Positions 45,309-54,822 are shown, counted from the stretch's first letter. The stretch is 64,000 nucleotides of DNA from Psychrobacter sp. UBA5136 (GCF_002414005.1 NZ_DHYG01000054.1:10221-74220); one strand, 5' to 3'. Made by a program: numbers and translations. Notes: generated by a model from the letters alone, not told the origin.

Positions 45309-45740
45309 TTAATCTTGCACGCTTAAACGCTGGCGATTTTTCTCAACGGTTTTTGCTCCGATGCCTTTTACCTTTGTTAATTCATCAACCGTTTTAAAAC
45401 CGCCAAACATCTCACGATATAAAATAATCGCCTGCGCTTTACTGCTGCCAATACCGTTTAATGCCACCAGCTCCGCTTCTGTGGCGCGATTGATATTAAT
45501 GCTGGTCTGCGCGCGCGCTTGGCTTTGCGCCGTTTCTTGTGATAGCAGATAATCATAAGCACTTTGGGCATTATTAAAACATGGTGCAGCTAGAACCTGA
45601 TTAGATAGCATAAGAATGATAAAAAATATGCCTATTAAAAAAATAACCCATTTTTTAAGCAAATCAGCGGGCGAGCATTTAATGAATGACCGTCTAATGA
45701 ATGTCCATTTAACAGGTGACGATTTATTAGTCGCGTTCAT
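45309..45740 (-). CDS. ComEA-like helix-hairpin-helix protein
   Basis: 143 residues from the ATG at 45740, which lies inside the end of mazG (14-nt overlap); the frame reaches further upstream, into mazG, without support. A basic N-terminus and one hydrophobic segment (about 32-50, FLIGIFFIILML) act as anchor or signal, ending near LAAP. The C-terminal half holds two helix-hairpin-helix motifs: ININRATEAELVALNGIGSSKAQAII and VKGIGAKTVEK. Such proteins bind DNA at the cell surface, often for natural transformation. Whether it works in DNA uptake here is not shown by the context. Confidence 0.85.
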   Translation of the reverse strand: MNATNKSSPVKWTFIRRSFIKCSPADLLKKWVIFLIGIFFIILMLSNQVLAAPCFNNAQSAYDYLLSQETAQSQARAQTSININRATEAELVALNGIGSSKAQAIILYREMFGGFKTVDELTKVKGIGAKTVEKNRQRLSVQD

Positions 45741-46653
45741 GTTGTTTCGCCGCGTCCCATAAGGCGTCCATCTCATCAATGTTACTGTCCTCGACACACT
45801 TGCCAGCGGCGGCCAATTGCTCTTCAATATAACCAAAGCGCGATTTGAATTTATGCACACAGGTTAACGTTGCAGTTTCAGCGTCGAGGTTTAGTTTACG
45901 CGCGACATTGACCAGCGCAAACATACAATCGCCGAGCTCTTTTTCAATATCGCTCATATTGGCTTTGATTTCGGTTTTTGATTTATCGGTCAGCTCGCTT
46001 TTTAATTCAGCAATTTCTTCTTCGAGTTTATCAAATGCGCCGCTGACCCCTTCCCAATCAAAACCCAACTTTGACGCTTGCTTTTGTACTTCCTGCGCTT
46101 GCATCAGCGCACTACCCGCCTTGATATTGTCCAAACGTCGTTTTGGCTTGCCACGTGCGGCGCGGGCTTGGTTTTCCTCTGCCTTAATCTCATCCCAGCG
46201 TTCTTTGACCGCGGCATCGTCTTTTAGCGTTTCTGCCTCAAACACATGCGGATGCCGACGAATCAATTTCTCTTGCAAGGTCGTCATCACATCACTCATA
46301 TCAAAGCGACCTTGCTCAGCATATATTTGACAATGAAAAATCACTTGTAAGAGTACATCGCCAAGCTCGCCTTTGATGTCTTCATCATCATCGCTTTGTA
46401 CCGCCTCGCCGAGCTCATAGGCTTCTTCGATGGCATACGGAATAAGGCTATGATTACTTTGTTTTTTATCCCACGCACAGTCGACCCGCAGCCGCGCCAT
46501 TAACGCCAATAAATCGTCCAATTCACCACTGGCCGCTGGCACGCCTTGCACAGGCGTAGGCGCTGAGACTTGTTTGTCATGTTTGTCAGTCGACGGTTTT
46601 GCATTATCATTTTGAGTGTGTTTTTTATTATTTATCATGTCTGGATTATTCAT
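45727..46653 (-). CDS. mazG: Nucleoside triphosphate pyrophosphohydrolase MazG
   Basis: Hydrolyses NTPs to NMPs, limiting (p)ppGpp and aberrant nucleotides. Two MazG domains: the first with LRVDCAWDKKQSNHSLIPYAIEEAYELGEAV and GDVLLQVIFHCQI, the second with LGFDWEGVSGAFDKLEEEIAELK and ELGDCMFALVNVARKL; the acidic EExxE and ExxD residues are present. 308 residues compared with 263 in E. coli; a hydrophilic 45-residue N-terminus adds to this. ATG start. It overlaps the ComEA-like gene by 14 nt, so they are coupled. Confidence 0.94.
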   Translation of the reverse strand: MNNPDMINNKKHTQNDNAKPSTDKHDKQVSAPTPVQGVPAASGELDDLLALMARLRVDCAWDKKQSNHSLIPYAIEEAYELGEAVQSDDDEDIKGELGDVLLQVIFHCQIYAEQGRFDMSDVMTTLQEKLIRRHPHVFEAETLKDDAAVKERWDEIKAEENQARAARGKPKRRLDNIKAGSALMQAQEVQKQASKLGFDWEGVSGAFDKLEEEIAELKSELTDKSKTEIKANMSDIEKELGDCMFALVNVARKLNLDAETATLTCVHKFKSRFGYIEEQLAAAGKCVEDSNIDEMDALWDAAKQHERD

Positions 46654-46821
46654 AAAGGAGCTCTCTGAAAGGGGTTCTTTGACTTTAATGGCAAAGGCAA
46701 CAAAATATGGCTGAGTTTATCGTTATGGTAGCGTTAGTGTATCATTGAACGCGGATTAGCTTATAATCGTGTGACCGACTTAATTATTATCTCACTGCTA
46801 AAACGCAAGGATTTTATCGTT

Positions 46822-48327
46822 ATGCCCACCTCTGATACTACTCAACATACAAACTATAAAACACCGCAATTTCCCTTTGCGCCGATTAAAATTGATTCAT
46901 TTAAAGCTTACGATATTCGCGGCGAGCTTGGCGTCAATCTCGATGAAGACATCGCTTATCGTATCGGACGCGCCTTTGCGCAGATTTTATTTGAGCGTTA
47001 TAGCGCATCAGATAGCCCAGCTGATCTTAAAGGTTTACAGCCTGCTATTGTTATTGGTAGCGATATTCGCCACTCCAGCGAGCAGTTAAAACAAGCGGCC
47101 ATCAAAGGTATGTTGGACGCGGGCGTCGATGTGATTGATTTGGGCATGACCGGTACAGAAGAGGTGTATTTTGCCACCAGTTATTATCAAGCGCTGGGCG
47201 GTATCGAAGTCACTGCCAGTCATAATCCGATTAATTATAATGGCTTAAAGCTGGTAAAGGAACACTCAAAACCGATTAGCGCCGATGATGGTTTGGCAGA
47301 GATTCAGGCGCTGGCGCAATCTGGTCAATTTAATACAAATAATACGCAAGGCAATTTACAATTACGAGCAGATAAAAGCGCTTATATCGACCATGTCATG
47401 AGTTTTATTGATGTTGATAAATTAAAACCGCTTAAATTGGTTATGAACTCTGGTAATGGTAGCGCCGGTCCCGTCGTCGACTTGTTAGTCGACAAGCTGA
47501 CCCAAGCTGGCGCGCCGATTGAAGTGATTAAACTGCATCACACGCCTGATGGCAGCTTTCCAAACGGCATCCCCAATCCTATGATTGAGGCCAATCGAAC
47601 CGTCACTCAGCAGGCGGTATTAGACCATAAAGCGGATCTTGGTATTGCCTTTGATGGCGATTTTGACCGCTGCTTTTTGTTCGATGAATACGGTGAATTT
47701 ATCGATGGTAGTTATGTCGTTGGTATGCTCGCGCAGGCGTTTTTAAATAAATACCAACATCAAGAGCAGAGCGTGTCAATCGTCTATGACCCGCGGGTGA
47801 TTTATAATACCGAAGCCGTCATACGTGAGCACAATGGCACGGCGGTTATTAGCAAATCTGGGCATTCATTTATCAAACAAGTCATGCGTGATTCTGGCGC
47901 GGTCTATGGTGGCGAGATGTCCGCCCACCATTATTTCCGTGATTTTTTCTACTGTGATAGCGGCATGATTCCGTGGCTGTTGACCATTGAGTTATTGTCG
48001 ATTACCGGTAAGACGCTATCAGAATTGGTTAGCGGCTATATTGCGGCCTATCCAAGCTCAGGCGAGCTAAATTTTCATTTGACCACGCATGATGCAAAGG
48101 CAATTATCAGCGCCATTGAAGACAAGTTTAGCGCCGAAAATCCAACCAAATCGACGCTTGATGGTTTAAGCCTGAATTTTGGCGACTGGCGTTTTAATTT
48201 ACGTGCTTCCAATACAGAACCACTCATTAGGCTAAACATCGAAAGTCGTGGTGATAAGCAATTATTAGCCAGCAAAACGCAAGAAATACAGCACTGGCTT
48301 GCCACCCAAGGCGCTGTCTCTGCTTAG
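46822..48327 (+). CDS. Phosphomannomutase/phosphoglucomutase (CpsG/AlgC-like)
   Basis: Alpha-D-phosphohexomutase that interconverts hexose 1- and 6-phosphates for sugar-nucleotide synthesis. 501 residues from the ATG at 46822 (AAGGA 10 nt upstream); a GTG 17 codons earlier is not used. Phosphoserine loop TASHNP with Ser133, metal loop DGDFDRCF, sugar loop GGEMSAHHYFRDF and the phosphate-binding RASNTEPLIRL are visible. It is convergent with the galE-galU-pgi-ugd group; in Acinetobacter the same activities flank the capsule locus. Confidence 0.92.
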   Translation: MPTSDTTQHTNYKTPQFPFAPIKIDSFKAYDIRGELGVNLDEDIAYRIGRAFAQILFERYSASDSPADLKGLQPAIVIGSDIRHSSEQLKQAAIKGMLDAGVDVIDLGMTGTEEVYFATSYYQALGGIEVTASHNPINYNGLKLVKEHSKPISADDGLAEIQALAQSGQFNTNNTQGNLQLRADKSAYIDHVMSFIDVDKLKPLKLVMNSGNGSAGPVVDLLVDKLTQAGAPIEVIKLHHTPDGSFPNGIPNPMIEANRTVTQQAVLDHKADLGIAFDGDFDRCFLFDEYGEFIDGSYVVGMLAQAFLNKYQHQEQSVSIVYDPRVIYNTEAVIREHNGTAVISKSGHSFIKQVMRDSGAVYGGEMSAHHYFRDFFYCDSGMIPWLLTIELLSITGKTLSELVSGYIAAYPSSGELNFHLTTHDAKAIISAIEDKFSAENPTKSTLDGLSLNFGDWRFNLRASNTEPLIRLNIESRGDKQLLASKTQEIQHWLATQGAVSA

Positions 48328-48354
48328 GATTTTGGCCTATCTATCTATTGATAA

Positions 48355-48393
48355 AATAAGCGCCTGCTAATCTTAGATTAACAGGCGCTTATT
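48355..48393. terminator. Long bidirectional hairpin terminator
   Basis: Stem AATAAGCGCCTG (48355-48366) / CAGGCGCTTATT (48382-48393) with a pairing-capable interior (CTAATC/GATTAA), between the mutase and the ugd-like gene. The U-tract is weak. Confidence 0.75.
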
Positions 48394-48454
48394 ATGTGTT
48401 ATAAGTTTCAAAACTGTCTTATTTAAAGGCTAACTTTACAGTTGATAAATCCCA

Positions 48455-49903
48455 TCACTTAGCGCGACCAATCCCTATATAGTCTCCCACTAAACTCTCG
48501 ACCTGCTGCCGTGACAAGGCATTGCGCGCATCAAATATAGGTATCGCTTGCTCATTAAGCTTAGCAGTATTTAGTCTGTTTTCTGGTAACCAACTGATAA
48601 TAAAAATCGCCTGCGCCGCTTTAAGCTGCTGATACGGACTGGCAATCAATTCAAGCAAAGACTGCTCTCCATAAAGCTCGGCAAGCTCCGTCCATGCTTT
48701 ATCACTATAGACCAGCGTACGGATATTATAAGACCACAGCAGCGCTAGCAATGGATGAATGGCGGATTCTGCCGTGCGTCCCGAGCCCGCCTTGTAACTA
48801 CCGCCCCAAATAATCACCGTTTTATTATCGATAAACCCATCAAAGTATTGCCAAAATTTGCGAAAAATCAGCTCTTTTTGATCTTCGTTGATATGGATGA
48901 CGGACTGTAATAGCGGCATAGCCAGGCTTTTTTCTGTACTCGACTGCTGCAACTTAACCAGCTCAGTTGGGAGCGTATTACCGCCAAATCCCCAGCCCGC
49001 TTGCAAGTAGCTACTGCCGACGCGCTCATCAAGTCCCATGATGTGGCTGACCTGCTGGATATCGACCTGTTGACTGTCAGCCAAGCGCGACATCTCATTC
49101 ATAAAGCTGACCCTTGTGGCAAGCATCGCCATGATACTACTACGGGCAAATTCTATGGTCGCAATATCGGCTTGATGAAAGGCGCGCGCATGCTGCATTA
49201 AAGATTGCAGCATACTTAAATGATGGCTGCTATTTGGCGTTTTTTCACCAAGCAACAACAGCGATGGATTTAACATCGAACTATAAGCGTCGCCGTCTTT
49301 TAAAAACACGAACGGCACATAATAAACCCACGCGCGCTGCAACTGCTTGGACAAGGCAGCAACTGCCCCTAACCGCTTTATGCCACTCATGATGAGCGGC
49401 AACGTTTGCTCATGACTGTGATTAAAGGCGGTAATCCAGCTGTCTTCTTGCCATACTGGGCTGATACTGTCTAAAAACAACCAATACAGCGAAACTGCTT
49501 TTTGCTCAGCAATTCTTCCTTTCTCATCATTGCTATCATTGCTATCACTCTTATTATCGTCATAACCATTATGCTGATTTGATTGTTCATAGCGCTGTAG
49601 TAGCTTATCAGCGCTATCTGGTAAAGGATAACTGAGAATCTGCTGCTGCTGTACATACATCTGCCACAGCGCCTGCAAATGATGCTCAAAACCATATTGC
49701 TGTAATTGCTGCGTCAACATGTCTTTGTCCGCATAAAAATGCACCGCATGACCGAGACTTGCCAGCACTACCGCACTGGTAATGGCCTCGATACTGTGAC
49801 CGACAACGACGCAAACGCTGGTTTTTGTAGCGGATGGATTAAACACGTTTGATGCAGATCGGGACTTGTGTGTCTCTAGTTTATCTATAGCAGCAGCGCT
49901 CAT
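48455..49903 (-). CDS. UDP-glucose/GDP-mannose dehydrogenase-family protein, catalytic residues lost
   Basis: 482 residues with the UGDH architecture. The N-terminal Rossmann region keeps its shape (VCVVVGHSIEAITSAVVLASLGH) but not the GxGxxG. The family segment AxxIKYAxN is IEFARSSIM: the expected Lys is Arg254 and the Asn is Met258. The GFGGSCFPKD loop reads GFGGNTLPTE: the nucleophilic Cys is Thr310 and the Asp is Glu314. The PEFLREG glutamate is Val199. An Asn/Asp/Ser-rich insertion occupies about 107-130. No frameshift: an intact gene 74 nt after pgi. The enzyme class fits, but oxidation of UDP-glucose is unlikely. Confidence 0.85.
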   Translation of the reverse strand: MSAAAIDKLETHKSRSASNVFNPSATKTSVCVVVGHSIEAITSAVVLASLGHAVHFYADKDMLTQQLQQYGFEHHLQALWQMYVQQQQILSYPLPDSADKLLQRYEQSNQHNGYDDNKSDSNDSNDEKGRIAEQKAVSLYWLFLDSISPVWQEDSWITAFNHSHEQTLPLIMSGIKRLGAVAALSKQLQRAWVYYVPFVFLKDGDAYSSMLNPSLLLLGEKTPNSSHHLSMLQSLMQHARAFHQADIATIEFARSSIMAMLATRVSFMNEMSRLADSQQVDIQQVSHIMGLDERVGSSYLQAGWGFGGNTLPTELVKLQQSSTEKSLAMPLLQSVIHINEDQKELIFRKFWQYFDGFIDNKTVIIWGGSYKAGSGRTAESAIHPLLALLWSYNIRTLVYSDKAWTELAELYGEQSLLELIASPYQQLKAAQAIFIISWLPENRLNTAKLNEQAIPIFDARNALSRQQVESLVGDYIGIGRAK

Positions 49904-49977
49904 AAGGTGACCTTTTATTGTTAGGAAGTTAGCAGCGTTGATAATGTAGTAGCATGGTTAAGTTGGCAGTGGCTCTA

Positions 49978-51645
49978 TTAAGACAACAGTTTGATATGCT
50001 GCAGTAGCTGATTTGTCGAGGTGTCAAATTGCTCATCACCGCCTTGCTGCATGGCGGTGTGTACCGACTCTGCCATGCGCTTACCCATCTCAACGCCCCA
50101 TTGATCAAACGGGTTGATATCCCAAATGCTTGCCATGACGTAAACCTTGTGCTCATAAAGCGCAATCAGCTCGCCCAGACTATGCGGGGTCAGCTCATCG
50201 ATAAGGAGCGTGGTTGATGGCTGATTGCCGCGGTAATACTTATATTTATCAGCAGAAGAAACCGCTTTAACATCACCATCAGCAATAGCAGCATTACCAA
50301 ACGCCAGCACCCGACTTTGCGCCAGACAGTTGGCCAAAGACAATTCGTGCTGCTGCTGTAGTGACTCATTTGTGGTGCTGTCACTATAACGCCGGACGCA
50401 AGCGATAAAATCACAAGACACTTGCTGCGTCCCTTGATGCAAGAGCTGATAAAAAGCGTGCTGCGCGTTTGAGCCAATCTCGCCCCACAAAATTGGGCAC
50501 GTATCATAATCCAAGCGCCCGCCATACTGCGTCACCGATTTGCCATTACTTTCCATCTCAAGCTGGGTCAAATAACTTGGCAAATACTCCAAACGCCCAT
50601 CATAAGGCAGCACGGTATGCGCATTGACTTGCAAAAAGGTACTGTTCCAAACGGCAAGTAAACCTAAGAGTACCGGTAGATTTTCGGCAAAATCCGCTTG
50701 GGCAAAATGCTCATCCATACTATGAGCGCCCGCCAACAGCTCTTTAAACCTAGCCATGCCGATACGAATGGCAATGGCAAGCCCAATCGCCGACCATAAT
50801 GAAAAACGCCCGCCAACCCATTCCCAAAGCTGCAATTGATGCTCAGGATGAATGCCCCAGGCACTCATTTTTTCACAATTGGCCGACACGCCGATAAAAT
50901 GGCGGCGTAACACACTGTCTTCCGTACCAGCGCGCAGCTTAGATGTCGCAAGCAGCCATGACAGCGCAGTTTTGGCATTCGACAGCGTATCAACGGTGCC
51001 AAAGGATTTGGAGGAGATAATAAATAATGTGGTTTCAGGGTTTAAATGCTTTAGCAAATTATCAAGCTGCGTGCCATCCATGTTGGAGACAAAATGCACC
51101 TCAATGTCGGTATCTGCCCACTCATCAAGCGCAGTAGTGGCCATCAGCGGGCCTAAATCAGAGCCGCCAACGCCGATATTAACGACATCCGTAATCGCCT
51201 TACCCGAAAACCCGCGCCACGTACCATTGCGTACGCGCTCTGACAGCCTTTCTACCCGCGCCAAGCTCTCGTGCACATCAGCAACGACATTTTGCTCGCT
51301 TACTTGTAACGTTGCCGTGGACGGCAAGCGTAACGCGGTATGCAGTGCTGCACGCTCCTCACTGGTATTGACCATTGCCCCTTGTAGCAAGGATTTAATA
51401 CGAACAGATAACTCACAGCTATCCGCTAAGCCAAGCAAATTGCTTAACACACGCTCATCAATACACTGCTTGCTATAGTCCATATATAGCGCACCCGCTT
51501 GCGTGCTAAAACGGGTCGTACGCTCACTATCTTGCGCGAACAATGTCGCAAGCGACCAAGGCTGCTCCGCCAGCTGACACAAATGCTGCCAGTACTCGGA
51601 GTGGCGGGCACTGTTACATTTTTTATTAATAGTTATCGCATCCAT
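49978..51645 (-). CDS. pgi: Glucose-6-phosphate isomerase
   Basis: Interconverts glucose 6-phosphate and fructose 6-phosphate in the cytosol. 555 residues (E. coli 549). Family blocks: NIGVGGSDLGPLMA, FIISSKSFGTVDTLSNA, GGRFSLWSAIGL, and NPFDQWGVEMGK near the C-terminus. It starts only 3 nt after the galU stop, with AAAGGA inside the end of galU, so translation is coupled. ATG start. Part of galE-galU-pgi-ugd-like. Confidence 0.97.
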   Translation of the reverse strand: MDAITINKKCNSARHSEYWQHLCQLAEQPWSLATLFAQDSERTTRFSTQAGALYMDYSKQCIDERVLSNLLGLADSCELSVRIKSLLQGAMVNTSEERAALHTALRLPSTATLQVSEQNVVADVHESLARVERLSERVRNGTWRGFSGKAITDVVNIGVGGSDLGPLMATTALDEWADTDIEVHFVSNMDGTQLDNLLKHLNPETTLFIISSKSFGTVDTLSNAKTALSWLLATSKLRAGTEDSVLRRHFIGVSANCEKMSAWGIHPEHQLQLWEWVGGRFSLWSAIGLAIAIRIGMARFKELLAGAHSMDEHFAQADFAENLPVLLGLLAVWNSTFLQVNAHTVLPYDGRLEYLPSYLTQLEMESNGKSVTQYGGRLDYDTCPILWGEIGSNAQHAFYQLLHQGTQQVSCDFIACVRRYSDSTTNESLQQQHELSLANCLAQSRVLAFGNAAIADGDVKAVSSADKYKYYRGNQPSTTLLIDELTPHSLGELIALYEHKVYVMASIWDINPFDQWGVEMGKRMAESVHTAMQQGGDEQFDTSTNQLLQHIKLLS

Positions 51646-51648
51646 GAG

Positions 51649-52518
51649 CTATTTATCGTCCTTTAATTGCTGCTCGGCAAAATATATAAACGCTTGCATA
51701 TACGAGCGCATATCGCCTGCATCATAACTGTCGCCGCGCATGGTCGTGACATTGACCCCATATTGGCTAATTAACGCGTCAATCGCATCGGTCAGTTGAA
51801 TCTCACCGCCAACCGACGCTCTAGTATTAGCCAGGTAATCAAAAATTTGATTACTAAATACATAGCGACCAACGACCGCCAATTTTGAAGGCGCATCGGC
51901 TAAGTTTGGCTTTTCGACAAAACCTGCCACCTTAAAGCTCGCATTGATATCCGCCTGCTCGATGTCACTTTTATCACTTAACTGGGCGATACCATATTTA
52001 TGTACGTCTTCATCAGCGACTTCATTAACCAATATTTGTGAATGCTTGTCTTTAGCAAACGCTGCAATCATAAACGCCAAGTTGTCAGTTGCCATATCGG
52101 TGGTAAATGGGTCAAGCACCACATCGGGCAGCAGCACGGCAAAATCATGTTCACCAATGATTGGACGTGCCGCCAATACCGCATGTCCCAATCCTAGCGG
52201 CTTGCCTTGACGTATCATAGAAACCGTTACGTCCTCTGGTAACCAATTTAAGCTATCGGCTAACGCGTCTTTGCCCTTTTGACGCAATTGGTTGTCCAAT
52301 TCAGCATTGATATCAAAGTAGTTTTCAATCGCACTTTTTTGCGCATGACCGACCAAAACGATGTGTTTGATACCAGCAGCAATCGCTTCTTCAACGACGT
52401 AATGAATCGCGGGGCGATTGCCAAGTGGTAACAGCTCTTTTGGTACCGATTTAGATAAAGGCAGCATACGAGTGCCAAAGCCGGCAACGGGAATAACAGC
52501 GTGAGTGATTTTTTTCAT
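51649..52518 (-). CDS. galU: UTP-glucose-1-phosphate uridylyltransferase
   Basis: Makes UDP-glucose from UTP and glucose 1-phosphate. 289 residues (E. coli 302). N-terminal nucleotide-binding AVIPVAGFGTRMLPLSKSVPKELLPLGNRP is clear, as are VLAARPIIGEHDFAVLLPDVVLD and FVEKPNLADAPS. ATG start. It follows galE by 52 nt and is translationally coupled to pgi. Confidence 0.96.
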   Translation of the reverse strand: MKKITHAVIPVAGFGTRMLPLSKSVPKELLPLGNRPAIHYVVEEAIAAGIKHIVLVGHAQKSAIENYFDINAELDNQLRQKGKDALADSLNWLPEDVTVSMIRQGKPLGLGHAVLAARPIIGEHDFAVLLPDVVLDPFTTDMATDNLAFMIAAFAKDKHSQILVNEVADEDVHKYGIAQLSDKSDIEQADINASFKVAGFVEKPNLADAPSKLAVVGRYVFSNQIFDYLANTRASVGGEIQLTDAIDALISQYGVNVTTMRGDSYDAGDMRSYMQAFIYFAEQQLKDDK

Positions 52519-52570
52519 AATTTTTAGACTGTATTAAAAAATGGAAGGTAAAAGATAAGTTTAACAATTA

Positions 52571-53647
52571 CTAAGCGCTATGATAGCCACGGGGATTTTT
52601 GCTTTGCCAACGCCACGTATCTTGACACATCTCAGTGATAGACAGTTTCGCTTCCCAGTTTAATAAATCCTTTGCTTTATCAGCGCTGGCATAACAGCTG
52701 GCAATATCGCCTGCGCGGCGAGCAGAAAACTGATAAGGAATGTCTTGCCCTGATACTTCAGAAAAAGCCGTGACCAATTCTAAAACAGACGTTCCCTTAC
52801 CCGTTCCAAGGTTAATGGGTAAAAAGCCTATGGTGCTATTTTTATTTGCGCTTTCTTTATCCGAGCAATCTTTCGTTAATCCTTTTTGCTGCTCTAGATA
52901 ATTAAGCGCCGCGACATGCCCTTGGGCAAGGTCAGTAACATGGATAAAGTCACGGACCCCCGTACCATCTACGGTAGCGTAATCATTACCAAAAATGCTG
53001 AGTTTTTTAAGCTTCCCGACCGCGACTTGGGAGATATAAGGCATCAAATTATTGGGAATATCATTGGGATCTTCGCCAATTTGTCCAGATGGATGGGCGC
53101 CTACGGGATTAAAGTATCTAAGCGCAATCAGGTTCCAGCCCTCATCGGTGGCTGCCAAATCCTGCAGCATATGCTCGACCATCAGTTTGCTTTGACCATA
53201 AGGATTGGTACAAGAACGCTTTGCGCTCTCATCAATCGGTAGTACGTCAGGATCGCCGTAAACAGTGGCAGAAGAGGAAAAAACCAAATTCTTAACATTG
53301 GCCGCTGCCATGACTTCCAATAAAGTAATCGTACCGCTGACGTTATTGTTGTAATACAGTAAGGGTTTGGCCACAGATTCACCAACGGCCTTTAAACCAG
53401 CAAAGTGCATCACACCAAAGATTTGATGCTCGGTAAAGACTTGCTTTAGTAGCTCAGCATCTCGGATATCGCCTTCAATAAACTCGATTGATTGCCCAAT
53501 AAGGGTAGAGACACGGCGTACCGCTTCGCGGCTACTATTAGACAAGTTGTCGTATACCACAATATCATACCCTGCCTCATGCAAGGCTATACAAGTGTGC
53601 GAGCCGATATATCCGGCGCCGCCTGTTACCAATATCTTGTTTTTCAT
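52571..53647 (-). CDS. galE: UDP-glucose 4-epimerase
   Basis: Interconverts UDP-glucose and UDP-galactose. 358 residues (E. coli 338). NAD loop TGGAGYIGSHTC, Ser in FSSSATVYGD, Tyr-Lys pair in NPYGQSKLMVEHML, then ALRYFNPVGAHPSGQIGEDP. A polar insertion (GLTKDCSDKESANKNST, about 260-277) accounts for the extra length. ATG start. It begins the galE-galU-pgi-ugd-like set, after the terminator that closes the suc genes. Confidence 0.96.
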   Translation of the reverse strand: MKNKILVTGGAGYIGSHTCIALHEAGYDIVVYDNLSNSSREAVRRVSTLIGQSIEFIEGDIRDAELLKQVFTEHQIFGVMHFAGLKAVGESVAKPLLYYNNNVSGTITLLEVMAAANVKNLVFSSSATVYGDPDVLPIDESAKRSCTNPYGQSKLMVEHMLQDLAATDEGWNLIALRYFNPVGAHPSGQIGEDPNDIPNNLMPYISQVAVGKLKKLSIFGNDYATVDGTGVRDFIHVTDLAQGHVAALNYLEQQKGLTKDCSDKESANKNSTIGFLPINLGTGKGTSVLELVTAFSEVSGQDIPYQFSARRAGDIASCYASADKAKDLLNWEAKLSITEMCQDTWRWQSKNPRGYHSA

Positions 53648-53685
53648 AATTTTTTAATTTTAGTCAAAGAAAAGTTATTTTTAGA

Positions 53686-53718
53686 ATAAAAAAAGACACC
53701 CCATTGTAGGAGTGCCTT
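53686..53718 (-). terminator. Terminator downstream of sucD
   Basis: On the minus strand AGGCACTCC and GGGTGTCTT pair through G-U wobbles across a 7-nt loop, followed by seven T. It lies about 50 nt past the sucD stop and before galE. Confidence 0.8.
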
Positions 53719-53768
53719 CTATTTTTTTCAACGCTGATTTGGTAGTAGGTTACCGTTTGATACCTAAA

Positions 53769-54644
53769 TTACCAACCAGTAACTTCTTTTAATTTATCGC
53801 CAATTTTTGATGGATCGCGAGTATAAGCAATGCCCGCATCTTCAAAGGCTTTAAATTTCTCTTCAGCAGTACCTTGACCGCCAGAGATAATAGCACCAGC
53901 ATGGCCCATACGCTTACCAGCAGGCGCAGTCACACCAGCAATATAACCAACGACTGGCTTAGTGACATGCTCTTTGATGTAAGCAGCGGCTTCTTCTTCA
54001 GCAGTACCGCCAATTTCACCGATTAGCACGATAGCTTCAGTTTGTGGATCGTCTTGGAACAGTTTTAGCGCATCGATTTGGTTCATACCTGGGATAGGGT
54101 CGCCGCCGATACCGATACAAGTTGATTGACCAAAGCCAAGCTTGGTGGTCTGGGCAACGGCTTCATAAGTCAACGTACCAGAGCGTGAGATGATGCCCAC
54201 TTTACCTGGCAGATGGATATGGCCTGGCATGATACCGATTTTGCACTCACCTGGGGTGATAACGCCTGGGCAGTTTGGACCAACCATGCGCACATCGCCT
54301 GCTTCTTCGATATAACGCTTGGCTTTTAGCATATCGATTGTTGGGACGCCTTCAGTGATGACAACGATCAATTTTACGCCTGCATCGACTGCTTCGATGA
54401 TAGAATCTAGAACAAATGGCGCTGGTACGTAAATCACTGATGCGTCAGCTTGGGTTGCTTCCATCGCCTCTGCCATGGTGTTAAAGACCGGCAAACCTAA
54501 GTGCGTTTGACCACCTTTACCTGGGGTTACGCCGCCAACAACTTTGGTGCCATATTCGATGGCTTGTTCAGAGTGGAATGTACCGTTCTTACCAGTAAAA
54601 CCTTGTACCAATACTTTGGTATCTTTATCAATTAATACACTCAT
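53769..54644 (-). CDS. sucD: Succinyl-CoA synthetase, alpha subunit
   Basis: With SucC forms the TCA enzyme that makes succinate and ATP or GTP. 291 residues (E. coli 289). N-terminal CoA-binding Rossmann VLVQGFTGKNGTFHSEQAI, GPNCPGVITPGECKIGI, and GHAGAIISGGQGTAEEK with the phosphohistidine. ATG start with AAGGA upstream. Gap to sucC is 178 nt and contains a hairpin. Last gene of the sdh-suc block. Confidence 0.97.
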   Translation of the reverse strand: MSVLIDKDTKVLVQGFTGKNGTFHSEQAIEYGTKVVGGVTPGKGGQTHLGLPVFNTMAEAMEATQADASVIYVPAPFVLDSIIEAVDAGVKLIVVITEGVPTIDMLKAKRYIEEAGDVRMVGPNCPGVITPGECKIGIMPGHIHLPGKVGIISRSGTLTYEAVAQTTKLGFGQSTCIGIGGDPIPGMNQIDALKLFQDDPQTEAIVLIGEIGGTAEEEAAAYIKEHVTKPVVGYIAGVTAPAGKRMGHAGAIISGGQGTAEEKFKAFEDAGIAYTRDPSKIGDKLKEVTGW

Positions 54645-54771
54645 TATTTTTTCCTTATTCGGTTGTCTTGCAATAACAGTTTACTAGTCATTTATCGTTA
54701 AATATTAACCACTAATATGCACACTAAAAAACTGCTATCACGCTTTGACTATAATGCTTAAGCGTTTGTTT

Positions 54772-54798
54772 AAGCGTGTTATCAATAAAACAGCGCTT
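54772..54798 (-). other. Hairpin in the sucC-sucD gap
   Basis: AAGCGTGTT (54772-54780) can pair with AACAGCGCTT (54789-54798) with one bulged base, 25 nt past the sucC stop on the minus strand. No T-run. Confidence 0.45.
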
Positions 54799-54822
54799 AT
54801 TCTCACGGCTCATATTAAAGAC

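Noticed and set aside
45741..45860. Extended N-terminus of the ComEA-like protein
   Set aside because: That part lies within mazG and reads as mazG in another frame; the ATG at 45740 gives a normal basic N-terminus and anchor.
48455..49903. Reading the ugd-like gene as a pseudogene
   Set aside because: It is full length, has no frameshift or internal stop, starts near a usable ribosome-binding site and retains the family architecture; altered function fits better than decay.
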